A DNA stretch of 6,442 nt from an uncultured Gemmatimonadota bacterium (GCA_946479015.1 CAMLEQ010000227.1:1-6442); one strand, 5' to 3'; positions 1 to 5,851 are shown, counted from the stretch's first letter. Notes: generated by a model from the letters alone, not told the origin. A program made the numbers and translations.

Positions 1-17
1 GCCGGCCGTACCCGGCC

Positions 18-50
18 GCCACCTGACCGCGGGACTTCGGTCTGGGTGGC
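18..50 (+). other. Two-part hairpin ahead of the terminator, possible 3' part of an upstream transcript
   Basis: GCCACC (18-23) pairs with GGTGGC (45-50), and inside it GACCG (25-29) pairs with CGGTC (38-42) around an 8-nt loop. A shorter GCCGG/CCGGC stem (1-5 with 12-16) precedes it. Together with the terminator 15 nt downstream this could be the end of a structured RNA or a 3' UTR. A reading frame ending in TGA at 24-26 (last residues RPYPAAT) could equally be the C-terminus of an upstream gene, as could a frame ending in TAG at 58-60. I do not recognise a known RNA family, and chance hairpins are common at this GC content. Confidence 0.3.
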
Positions 51-64
51 ATGCGCTTAGATGT

Positions 65-103
65 AATCGCGGGGCTCGCGCGCGCGCCCCGCGATTCCTT
101 TTT
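65..103 (+). terminator. Intrinsic (rho-independent) terminator of the gene upstream of the window
   Basis: An 11-bp perfect stem (AATCGCGGGGC at 65-75 with GCCCCGCGATT at 86-96) encloses a 10-nt loop and is followed by CC and five T residues (99-103). The T tract on the plus strand sets the direction. It closes a rightward transcript that begins before the window and separates it from the DoxX gene. Confidence 0.85.
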
Positions 104-133
104 CATCCCCACAGGGTCCCACACGGTCACGGC

Positions 134-556
134 ATGCGCACACGGCAGCAGGACATCGCCTTCACTCTCCTCCGCATCATCGCGGCGTTCCTCATGATGC
201 AGCACGGCGCGCAGAAGCTGTTCGGCGCGCTCGGCGGGATGGGCCCCGCACACGGCGGCGTCCCCCTCGTGTCGCTGATGGGGCTCGCGGGCGTGATCGA
301 GACGTTCGTCGCGCTGCTCGTGCTGGTGGGGCTCTTCACCCGCCCCGCCGCGCTGCTGCTCTCCGGCGAGATGGCGGTGGCCTACTTCAAGGCGCACGCG
401 CCGCACGGCTTCTGGCCGCTCCTCAATCACGGCGACCTGCCCGTGCTCTTCTGCTTCGTATGGCTGCTGGTCGCCACCATCGGCGGCGGCCCGTTCAGCC
501 TCGATGCGCTCCTCTTCCGGCGCCGCATCCCCGCCCGCGAGGCCCACGCGTCCTGA
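134..556 (+). CDS. DoxX family integral membrane protein
   Basis: A 140-residue protein with four predicted membrane segments at about residues 8-28, 44-66, 70-88 and 101-120. Family hallmarks are the QHGAQKLFG segment at the end of the first helix, the glycine-rich second helix leading into GLFTRPAA, and the GEMAVAYFKAHAP.GFWPLLNHGD stretch before the last helix. Length and four-helix layout match DoxX/DoxD-type proteins of the inner membrane. Members have been linked to thiosulfate:quinone oxidoreductase in archaea and to redox or oxidative-stress complexes in mycobacteria, but most bacterial copies have no known function. The ATG at 134 starts directly ahead of the first helix; no good Shine-Dalgarno is visible (an AGGG lies too far upstream). 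It sits between a terminator and a GC hairpin, so it is probably transcribed alone. Family is confident; role is not. Confidence 0.92.
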   Translation: MRTRQQDIAFTLLRIIAAFLMMQHGAQKLFGALGGMGPAHGGVPLVSLMGLAGVIETFVALLVLVGLFTRPAALLLSGEMAVAYFKAHAPHGFWPLLNHGDLPVLFCFVWLLVATIGGGPFSLDALLFRRRIPAREAHAS

Positions 557-564
557 GCGCCGCG

Positions 565-588
565 CCGGGGGCGGCGCGTCGCCCCCGG
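565..588 (+). terminator. GC hairpin after the DoxX gene, possible terminator without a strong T tract
   Basis: CCGGGGGCG (565-573) pairs perfectly with CGCCCCCGG (580-588) around a 6-nt loop, starting 9 nt after the DoxX stop codon. The following AAATTGTTG is only weakly T-rich, so it is not a canonical intrinsic terminator. It may stabilise the 3' end or attenuate read-through into the regulator. Confidence 0.4.
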
Positions 589-628
589 AAATTGTTGCCG
601 GGGGTCGCCCGTGGACGTCCTTGGGGTG

Positions 629-2026
629 ATGGCCACCATCCTCCACGTGGACGACGAGCCCGACGTCGGGCTGATCCTCGAAGACACCATCCGGCGCGCC
701 GGACACCGCCCCATCGCCGCCACGAACGCAACCGAGGCGATGCGGGCGCTGTCGCGCGGCGCGATCGACCTCGTCGTGTCCGACGATCGGATCCCGGGAA
801 TCGGCGCGGTCGAGTTCCTCGAGCTGCTGCGTGGCGAAGGGTACGACACGCCTTTCATCATGATGACCGGCTGGGCGACCGTCGAGCAGGCCGTGGCGGC
901 GATCAAGGCAGGCGCGGTGGACTTCATCACGAAGCCCATCCGGCCGGCGCAGCTCGAGGTGGCAGTGGAGCACGCACTGGAGCTGGCGCGCCTCCGCCGA
1001 GAGAACGACGCGCTCCGCCGCGAGGTGACGGAGGTGCGGCACGAGCGCCGGATCATCGGCGACAGCCCGGCCATCCGGCGCGCGCTCCAGGGCGCGGCCA
1101 CGGTGGCCCCCACGAGCGCCACCGTGCTGCTCCATGGGGAGAGCGGAACGGGGAAGGAGCTCTTCGCGCGCGCGATCCACGAGCTCGGCGACCGGCGCGA
1201 CCGGCCGCTCATCATGGTGAACTGCGCGGCGCTGCCGGACGGGCTGGTGGAGTGCGCGCTCTTCGGCCAGGAGAAGGGCGCGCTCGCCGGCGCGACGCAG
1301 CGGGTGGAGGGAGCGCTCGAGCGCGCGCACGGCGGCACGCTCCTGCTCGATGACATCGCCGAGCTGCGCCTCGAGCTTCAGGGGAAGCTCCTCCGCCTGC
1401 TCCAGGAGCAGGAGTTCGAGCGCGTGGGCGGCACCGTTCCGGTTCGCGCGGACGTGCGCGTGCTGGCCACGACCAACCGCGACCTGGCGGCGGAGGTGGC
1501 GGCGGGTCGCTTCCGGCGGGATCTCTTCGTCCTCCTGAGCGCCGTCTCCCTGCGCATCCCGCCGCTGCGCGAGCGGCCGGAGGACATCCCGCTGCTCGCC
1601 CACCGGTTCGCCATGCGCGCCGCCGCCGACGCGGGGAAGACGCTCGGCGCGATCGCGCCGGACGCGATCGCGCTGCTCCAGCGCCACGATTGGCCGGGGA
1701 ACGTGCGCGAGCTGCGACGCGCGGTGGAGCGCGCGGTGATCCTCGAGGACGCATCGGTGCTCGGGAGCCAGGCGTTCGTGCGCCAGTGGCCGGCCCTCGC
1801 CTCCGCCGCCACGCTCCCGCCGCGGTCACCGGCCGCCGGCGCGGCGCACGCCGGAGAGATCGTCCTGCGCTCGCTGGACGTCGCCGAGGCCGAAGCGGTG
1901 CTCATCCAGCACGCGCTGGCGGCCACCGGCAACAACCGCACGCGCGCGGCGGCGCTCCTCGGCATCAGCGTGCGCACGCTGCGCAACAAGCTGAACGGCC
2001 AGCGCCAGGAGCCGAGCGTCGCCTGA
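629..2026 (+). CDS. NtrC-type response regulator with altered AAA+ motor (receiver, AAA+, Fis-type HTH)
   Basis: Three domains in the usual order of bacterial enhancer-binding proteins, 465 residues from the ATG at 629. The receiver (about 1-120) has the acidic pair D8/D9, likely phospho-acceptor D52 in SDDRIPG, T80 and K102, all as expected. The AAA+ domain (about 140-370) keeps Walker A GESGTGKE (170-177) and LRERPEDIPLL. However, the sigma-54-contacting GAFTGA loop reads GALAGA (217-222), Walker B ends DD (241-242) instead of DE, and the expected arginine six residues after R296 is L302 (FRRDLFVLL). The C-terminus (about 419-458) is an ordinary Fis-type helix-turn-helix with GNNRTRAAALLGIS and RTLRNKL. 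These changes suggest it may no longer remodel sigma-54 polymerase and may act as a phosphorylation-controlled DNA-binding protein. An in-frame GTG at 611 with GGGGG at 600-604 is an alternative start; 629 fits the receiver boundary better. No kinase gene is adjacent. Confidence 0.93.
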   Translation: MATILHVDDEPDVGLILEDTIRRAGHRPIAATNATEAMRALSRGAIDLVVSDDRIPGIGAVEFLELLRGEGYDTPFIMMTGWATVEQAVAAIKAGAVDFITKPIRPAQLEVAVEHALELARLRRENDALRREVTEVRHERRIIGDSPAIRRALQGAATVAPTSATVLLHGESGTGKELFARAIHELGDRRDRPLIMVNCAALPDGLVECALFGQEKGALAGATQRVEGALERAHGGTLLLDDIAELRLELQGKLLRLLQEQEFERVGGTVPVRADVRVLATTNRDLAAEVAAGRFRRDLFVLLSAVSLRIPPLRERPEDIPLLAHRFAMRAAADAGKTLGAIAPDAIALLQRHDWPGNVRELRRAVERAVILEDASVLGSQAFVRQWPALASAATLPPRSPAAGAAHAGEIVLRSLDVAEAEAVLIQHALAATGNNRTRAAALLGISVRTLRNKLNGQRQEPSVA

Positions 2027-2027
2027 C

Positions 2028-2069
2028 GAGTCGCGGGGCGCGCCGCGCGACGGCCCGCCCCGCCGACTC
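2028..2069. terminator. Shared hairpin between convergent genes, possible bidirectional terminator
   Basis: GAGTCG (2028-2033) pairs with CGACTC (2064-2069) and CGGGGCG (2034-2040) with CGCCCCG (2056-2062), a 13-bp stem with one bulged C (2063) and a 15-nt loop. It fills the gap between the stop codon of the regulator (2024-2026) and that of the heme-porin gene, and includes two bases of the latter. No T tract follows on either strand, so termination efficiency is uncertain. Confidence 0.45.
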
Positions 2070-3522
2070 AGAACACGAGCCAGAGCAGCAGATACGCGGT
2101 GTCGTTGTCCGACGCGCGGCGGCCGAAGCCGTCGTACGACGAGGATGCGCCGTCGAACTTTCCGTAGTGCACGTACTGGAACGCGAGCCGCGCGTTCTGC
2201 CACGGGTTGAAATCGAGCTCGCCGAGCACGCCGTGGCTGTCCGGCTTCCCCGTCCGGCTGCCGCTCACCGGGGCCGGCGCGTACAGGAGCGTGTCGGCGG
2301 TGCCGGTGGTGGAGAAGTAGCCGGCGCCCAGTCCGTAGCGCGTGGTCGGCACCCACGACGCGTTCACGCGGAACGTCTCGAGCGTGTGCCGCCCGCTCTC
2401 CGCGGCCGGTGGGTCGGCGGCCTGGAACGCGTCGAGCGTCTGCCGCTCGTGGATCCAGGTGGTGCGCCCGATGATCGCGCCGCCGCCGCCGAAGCGGTGC
2501 TCGTACTGCGCGTCCACCGCCACATCGGTGAAGCGGTTCGTGGGCCCGCTCACCCCCTGCGGGTACAGGCGGGCGGAGAGCCCGTACGTTCCCACCATCA
2601 CGTACTCCGCGCCGAACCCGCGCTCGAGCGCCACGCGCCAGTACGGGATCGCGCCGCGATTCGCGCCCTGCGCCGTGGAGTCCAGTGGCTGCGCCGTCCC
2701 CTGCGGCGCCGCGCGGTACGCGGCCACGTGCGCGTACACGAGGTCGTTCCAGAGCGCGTACGCGCCCACGCCGAGCACCTGCTGCGCCAGGCCGCCGTCG
2801 ATGAGCGTGCTCGCCACGGGGGACGGCGCCGCATCCGATGCCGCGAACGGGAATCCCCACGCCGGCGTGGTGTTCCACGGATCCTCGACCGATGGGCTGT
2901 TGTTCACCGTGACGCCGTACAGCAGCGTGCGCGAGGCCATCGTGGAGCGCGCCGCGAAGCGGATGTCGGCGTTGTCCATCCCGAAGCTGCCATCGGCGCC
3001 GGAGTACGTGAACTGGAGGAAGGTGCCGATCTTCGGGGTCAGCGCGCCGCCGAGGAACAGGCTGAGCTGCTGCGGGAGCGCGGTGGCATCGTTCTGGGCG
3101 CCGGGCGTGGCGCTTCGGACATGCGTGTACGATGCCTGGAGCATGGCCGAGAGCGGCGGGATGGAGAGCAGCTTCAGCGTCTGCCGCCGCGCGGTGGTGT
3201 CGCGCGCGTCGATGGTGGGGACGCTGGACAGCGTGTAGCCGCCGAGCTTGAACATCCGGCCGAACGGGGTGAGCTGCAGAAACTGGTAGTGGCAGGCTCG
3301 GCACGCCAGCCCGGTCTGTCGGGAGAAGCTCGGGATGCGGCGCTCGGCGAGCGCGGTCGCCAGCGCGCGCGGGAGCACCACGCGGCTCGCGGGGAGTCCC
3401 GCGAGCCCGGCCTCCGCGCGCGACGCGCGAGCGGGCGTCGCCAGCGCCGGCCGGGGGGCGCAGAGCGCCGCGACGAGCATCGCGGCGATCGGGAGCGCAG
3501 CACGCTCATGGGGACGGTCCAT
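2068..3522 (-). CDS. Cyc2-like outer-membrane fusion of a monoheme cytochrome c and a beta-barrel porin
   Basis: A 484-residue exported protein. A Sec signal peptide (about 1-28, ending ALA) is followed by an Ala/Arg-rich linker and a single heme-binding site C74-R-A-C77-H78 within FSRQTGLACRACH. Then comes LTPFGRMFKLGGYTL (84-98), and from about 110 to the end a chain of amphipathic, aromatic-rich segments typical of an outer-membrane barrel, finishing in LLLWLVF with the terminal Phe recognised by the BAM machinery. C74 and C77 are the only cysteines outside the signal peptide. This layout, the RQTGxxCxxCH context and the length agree with Cyc2, which takes electrons from Fe(II) at the cell surface through a heme inside a small porin. 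M90 is a possible distal heme ligand (inference). A linker of about 40 residues before the heme seems longer than usual. Second gene of an operon with a periplasmic cytochrome. Fusion architecture is secure; iron oxidation is only a hypothesis, since related heme-porins of unknown substrate exist. Confidence 0.8.
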   Translation of the reverse strand: MDRPHERAALPIAAMLVAALCAPRPALATPARASRAEAGLAGLPASRVVLPRALATALAERRIPSFSRQTGLACRACHYQFLQLTPFGRMFKLGGYTLSSVPTIDARDTTARRQTLKLLSIPPLSAMLQASYTHVRSATPGAQNDATALPQQLSLFLGGALTPKIGTFLQFTYSGADGSFGMDNADIRFAARSTMASRTLLYGVTVNNSPSVEDPWNTTPAWGFPFAASDAAPSPVASTLIDGGLAQQVLGVGAYALWNDLVYAHVAAYRAAPQGTAQPLDSTAQGANRGAIPYWRVALERGFGAEYVMVGTYGLSARLYPQGVSGPTNRFTDVAVDAQYEHRFGGGGAIIGRTTWIHERQTLDAFQAADPPAAESGRHTLETFRVNASWVPTTRYGLGAGYFSTTGTADTLLYAPAPVSGSRTGKPDSHGVLGELDFNPWQNARLAFQYVHYGKFDGASSSYDGFGRRASDNDTAYLLLWLVF

Positions 3523-3527
3523 GCGAC

Positions 3528-3533
3528 ACCTCC
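3528..3533 (-). promoter_or_regulatory. Strong Shine-Dalgarno of the heme-porin gene
   Basis: GGAGGT on the minus strand lies 5 nt before the ATG at 3522. It fixes the start codon and provides independent, efficient translation initiation within the 23-bp gap after the upstream cytochrome gene. It is the best ribosome binding site in the window. Confidence 0.8.
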
Positions 3534-3545
3534 CATCGGTGGAGG

Positions 3546-3968
3546 TCAGGGCTTTGCCTTCCCGTGGCTCACGGCCCAGACGTACGCCGCCACATCGGTG
3601 GCTTCTTCATCGCTGATCCCGCCCGGGTGCGACACCATCAGCGTGCCGGGGACGCCGTGCGTGATCACGCGCAGGATCTCGGGGAACGTGCCGTCCTTCG
3701 CATCCTTCCACGCGTGCTCGCGGAGCGTCGGCGCGACCGGTCCGCCCTCCAGATGCTCTCCGTGGCACGTCGTGCAGGTGCCGGCGCCGTGGAAGATCGC
3801 GCGCCCCTCGTCGATCTCCTTCGTGGTGACGGCGGCGGAATCCGATCGCCCTCCGGCCGCCGTGTTCTGTTGCGCGCGCCGGCCGGGATGGCCGAACGCC
3901 GCCGGCGCGTGCAGGGACGCGAGCGCCGCGAGCGCCGCGATGCCGGTGATGAGGGGAGTGATGCGCAT
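3546..3968 (-). CDS. Periplasmic monoheme c-type cytochrome (class I)
   Basis: A 140-residue exported cytochrome. From the ATG at 3968 the protein opens with MRITPLITGIAALAALASL, a good signal peptide ending near AAFG (residue 26). A Gln/Ala/Ser-rich linker (about 30-48) precedes a compact class I cytochrome domain: EGRAIFHGAGTC starts the first helix, C65-T-T-C68-H69 binds heme, M111 in HGVPGTLM is the likely distal ligand, and ISDEEATDVAAYVWAV (118-133) is the conserved C-terminal helix. Such proteins are mobile periplasmic electron carriers, or domains tethered by a linker. It is the first gene of the operon with the Cyc2-like protein, which makes it a natural acceptor for electrons passing through the outer membrane and a donor to an inner-membrane oxidase encoded elsewhere (inference). 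An ATG 14 codons upstream (4010) is possible, but the signal peptide and the GAGG site favour 3968. Confidence 0.9.
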   Translation of the reverse strand: MRITPLITGIAALAALASLHAPAAFGHPGRRAQQNTAAGGRSDSAAVTTKEIDEGRAIFHGAGTCTTCHGEHLEGGPVAPTLREHAWKDAKDGTFPEILRVITHGVPGTLMVSHPGGISDEEATDVAAYVWAVSHGKAKP

Positions 3969-3973
3969 GGCGT

Positions 3974-3977
3974 CCTC
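3974..3977 (-). promoter_or_regulatory. Shine-Dalgarno deciding the cytochrome c start
   Basis: GAGG on the minus strand lies 5 nt before the ATG at 3968, supporting that codon over the in-frame ATG at 4010, whose extra 14 residues would put polar sequence before the signal peptide. Confidence 0.6.
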
Positions 3978-4068
3978 GTCCGCGGAGGGTGGATTCGCGG
4001 GCCGATGCACGCCGCGCGATGGGAATACGTTGAGCGCGGGACCACGCGGGAGAAGAAGGATTTGCAGG

Positions 4069-4122
4069 ACGCTCGGTCAGGGCCACCCGCACGACGCGGC
4101 GCGGCGCCCTGACGTCCAGCGT
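4069..4122. promoter_or_regulatory. Long dyad in the divergent promoter region (candidate operator or cruciform)
   Basis: GTCAGGGC (4076-4083) and GCCCTGAC (4106-4113) are perfect inverted copies whose centres are 30 bp apart, about three helical turns. ACGCT (4069-4073) and AGCGT (4118-4122) extend the symmetry outward across short unpaired spacers. The dyad lies within the 235-bp region between the leftward cytochrome operon and the rightward peptidase gene, the only place for both promoters. It could be a regulator site acting on either side or a hairpin in a leader transcript. No T tract supports termination. I see no confident -35/-10 pair in the rest of this region. Confidence 0.4.
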
Positions 4123-4203
4123 GCGCGGCCGTTAGCTTGACCGTCGGTTCCCGCTCGGCCGCGTCGCCGCGCGTCCGCGTCTCCACACACCATCGCCATC
4201 CGC

Positions 4204-5595
4204 ATGACCCATCGCTTCGCCCTTCGCGCCACGCTCGCGCGAGTCGTCGTCGCGCTCGTGCTCGCCGCGCCAGCGCTCGCCGCCCAGCGCGCCTCGTCCA
4301 CCGCCGATGTGGACCGGCTGATCGATGCCGCCGTCCGCGACAGCGCCGGCTATCGCCGCCTCGCGGAGATGGTGGACACCTTCGGGAACCGGCCGAGCGG
4401 GTCGAGCCGGCTCGAGCACGCCATCGACTGGATCGTGGCCGAGATGAAGAAGGATGGCCTGGAGAACGTGCACACCGAGCCGGTGATGGTGCCGCACTGG
4501 GAGCGCGGCGCGGAGTCGGCCACGCTCCTCTCGCCGCGGCGCGCGCGGATCGCCATGCTCGGGCTCGGCCGCAGCGTGGGGACACCGGAGGGCGGGATCA
4601 CCGCCCCCGTGCTCGTGGTGCGCGACTTCGCCGACCTGCGCGCGCACGCGCGCGAGGCACGCGGCAAGATCGTGCTCTTCGACTACCCGTTCCGGCAGGA
4701 TCTTCCGCCGTTCCAGGCGTACGACGACGCCGTGCGCTACCGCGCCGTGGGCGCCGATTCCGCCGCGGCGGTGGGGGCCGTCGCGATGCTGCTCCGCTCC
4801 GTGGCGTCGTACTCCATGCAGACGCCGCACACCGGGAGCATGATCTACCAGGACAGCACGCGGCGCATCCCCGCGGCGGCGGTGAGCGTGGAGGCGGCGG
4901 AGATGCTGCACCGCATGCAGGATCGCGGGGACAGCATCGTGGTCCACCTCGAGATGGGGGCGCGCACGCTCCCCCCCGCGCCATCACGCAACGTCGTGGC
5001 CGAGCTGCGCGGGAGCGAGCATCCGGAGCAGGTGGTGGTGCTCGGCGGCCACATCGACTCGTGGGACGTGGGACAGGGCGCCATGGACGACGGCGGCGGG
5101 AGCGTCGCGGCGTGGGAAGCGGTGCGGCTGATGAAGACGCTCGGCATCCGCCCCCGCCGCACCATCCGCGTGGTGCTGTGGACGAACGAGGAGAGCGGAA
5201 CCGCCGGCGGGCGCGCCTACCGTGACGCGCATCGCGCCGAGCTGGCGAATCACGTGCTGGCGCTGGAGAGCGACAACGGCGTGTTCACGCCGCGCGGAAT
5301 TCGCGTGACCGGCTCGGACCACGCCGTGGAGACGCTCCGCCGCATCGCCGCGCCGCTGGCGCGGATCGGCGCGGGGAACGTGGTGGCGGGCGATCCCGAG
5401 GCGGACGTGTCCCCGATCGTGGCGCTCGGCGTCCCCGGCGCGGCGCTCGACATCGATGGCTCGCGCTACTTCTGGTACCACCACAGCGAGGCCGACACCA
5501 TCGACAAGCTCGACGCGCACGAGATGGCGCTCTGCGTCGCCACCATGGGCGCAATCGCGCTCGGCGCGGCGGAGCTGGAAGGGCAGATCCGCTAG
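4204..5595 (+). CDS. Secreted M28 family zinc peptidase, carboxypeptidase Q type
   Basis: A 463-residue protein with a signal peptide (about 1-27, ALAAQ). An N-terminal peptidase segment (about 35-100), a PA-like insert (about 101-255) and the catalytic core (about 262-455) follow the order seen in mammalian carboxypeptidase Q (plasma glutamate carboxypeptidase). Zinc site residues are present: H283 in GGHIDSWDVGQG, bridging D295 in MDDGGG, catalytic E329 and ligand E330 in TNEESG, D357 in ESDNG, and H427 in YHHSEADT. The family comprises co-catalytic two-zinc exopeptidases; carboxypeptidase Q hydrolyses dipeptides and the bacterial relatives are thought to act on small peptides in the periplasm or outside. 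No clear Shine-Dalgarno precedes the ATG, but the next codons give an ideal signal peptide, so the start is trusted. It is transcribed away from the cytochrome operon and nothing shows a functional link. Its stop codon is the outer edge of the palindrome downstream. Confidence 0.93.
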   Translation: MTHRFALRATLARVVVALVLAAPALAAQRASSTADVDRLIDAAVRDSAGYRRLAEMVDTFGNRPSGSSRLEHAIDWIVAEMKKDGLENVHTEPVMVPHWERGAESATLLSPRRARIAMLGLGRSVGTPEGGITAPVLVVRDFADLRAHAREARGKIVLFDYPFRQDLPPFQAYDDAVRYRAVGADSAAAVGAVAMLLRSVASYSMQTPHTGSMIYQDSTRRIPAAAVSVEAAEMLHRMQDRGDSIVVHLEMGARTLPPAPSRNVVAELRGSEHPEQVVVLGGHIDSWDVGQGAMDDGGGSVAAWEAVRLMKTLGIRPRRTIRVVLWTNEESGTAGGRAYRDAHRAELANHVLALESDNGVFTPRGIRVTGSDHAVETLRRIAAPLARIGAGNVVAGDPEADVSPIVALGVPGAALDIDGSRYFWYHHSEADTIDKLDAHEMALCVATMGAIALGAAELEGQIR

Positions 5596-5812
5596 GGGAT
5601 GGGACCTGGTTGCTAGACCACCATGGAACGCGTGTGGCGTGTAGAAGGCGGTCGTAGGCGAGAGGGGCGAGGTAGAGCGCGTGTAGGGCGGGATGTAGAG
5701 AGAGTCCACCTACACACGAACCCACACGCGCAGTACCTACCTCCTCTTCCCGTCAGTTCCCCACACGCGACACGCGTCCTTTGGTGGTCTACCCACCAAG
5801 TCCTACCCCCTA
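5593..5812. repeat. Long imperfect palindrome filling the intergenic region
   Basis: The outer arms 5593-5643 and 5762-5812 align as inverted copies with no gaps, 41 of 51 positions complementary by hand count. They include a perfect 10-bp block TAGACCACCA (5614-5623 with 5782-5791), ACGCGTGT (5628-5635 with 5770-5777) and GCGTGT (5637-5642 with 5763-5768). Pairing continues inward with shifts: GAGGTAG (5669-5675 with 5737-5743), GCGCGTGT (5677-5684 with 5724-5731) and TGTAG (5694-5698 with 5710-5714). The left half is purine-rich (about 75% in 5641-5700), the right half pyrimidine-rich, and GC is lower than in the flanking genes. Each arm also has a small local hairpin, for example TTGGTGG/CCACCAA (5781-5787 with 5793-5799). 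It has no coding potential of its own. Candidates are a fold-back or MITE-like element, a large transcript terminator or a structured RNA. Confidence 0.65.
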
Positions 5813-5821
5813 CGAATATCC

Positions 5822-5851
5822 TTGCCCCCTGGACCATTCGTTTGCTAACTT
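5822..5851 (+). promoter_or_regulatory. Possible sigma-70-type promoter for the small-protein/beta-lactamase pair
   Basis: TTGCCC (5822-5827), an 18-nt spacer and TAACTT (5846-5851) lie in the least GC-rich part of the intergenic region, just beyond the palindrome. Transcription would start near 5858-5860, giving a leader of about 20 nt before the ATG at 5880. The -10 matches the consensus at only three positions, so this is a positional guess. Confidence 0.3.

Noticed and set aside
427..1356. Long open frame on the minus strand opposite the DoxX and regulator genes
   Set aside because: It is antisense to two genes with clear domains, its translation is Arg/Ser/Ala-rich without motifs, and long antisense frames are expected at this GC content.
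3761..3780. Sigma-54-like promoter (GTGGCACG followed by TGCA)
   Set aside because: The spacing between the GG and GC elements is about two bases too short, and it lies within the heme-site codons of the cytochrome gene.
3919..3936. 9-bp tandem repeat GCGAGCGCC x2
   Set aside because: It encodes the AALAAL core of the cytochrome signal peptide on the minus strand; simple Ala/Leu codon repetition explains it.
4023..4028. TATTCC on the minus strand as a -10 box of the cytochrome operon
   Set aside because: There is no -35-like hexamer at the right distance and no extended -10, so the match may be chance.
1690..4140. 816-codon plus-strand open frame across the cytochrome operon
   Set aside because: It runs antisense to two recognisable heme proteins and through the end of the regulator; the translation is low-complexity Arg/Ala/Gly without domains.
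4137..4142. TTGACC as a -35 box for the peptidase gene
   Set aside because: No acceptable -10 occurs 16-18 nt downstream; an alternative CTGACG (4109) with TAGCTT (4133) is also weak, so no promoter is called.
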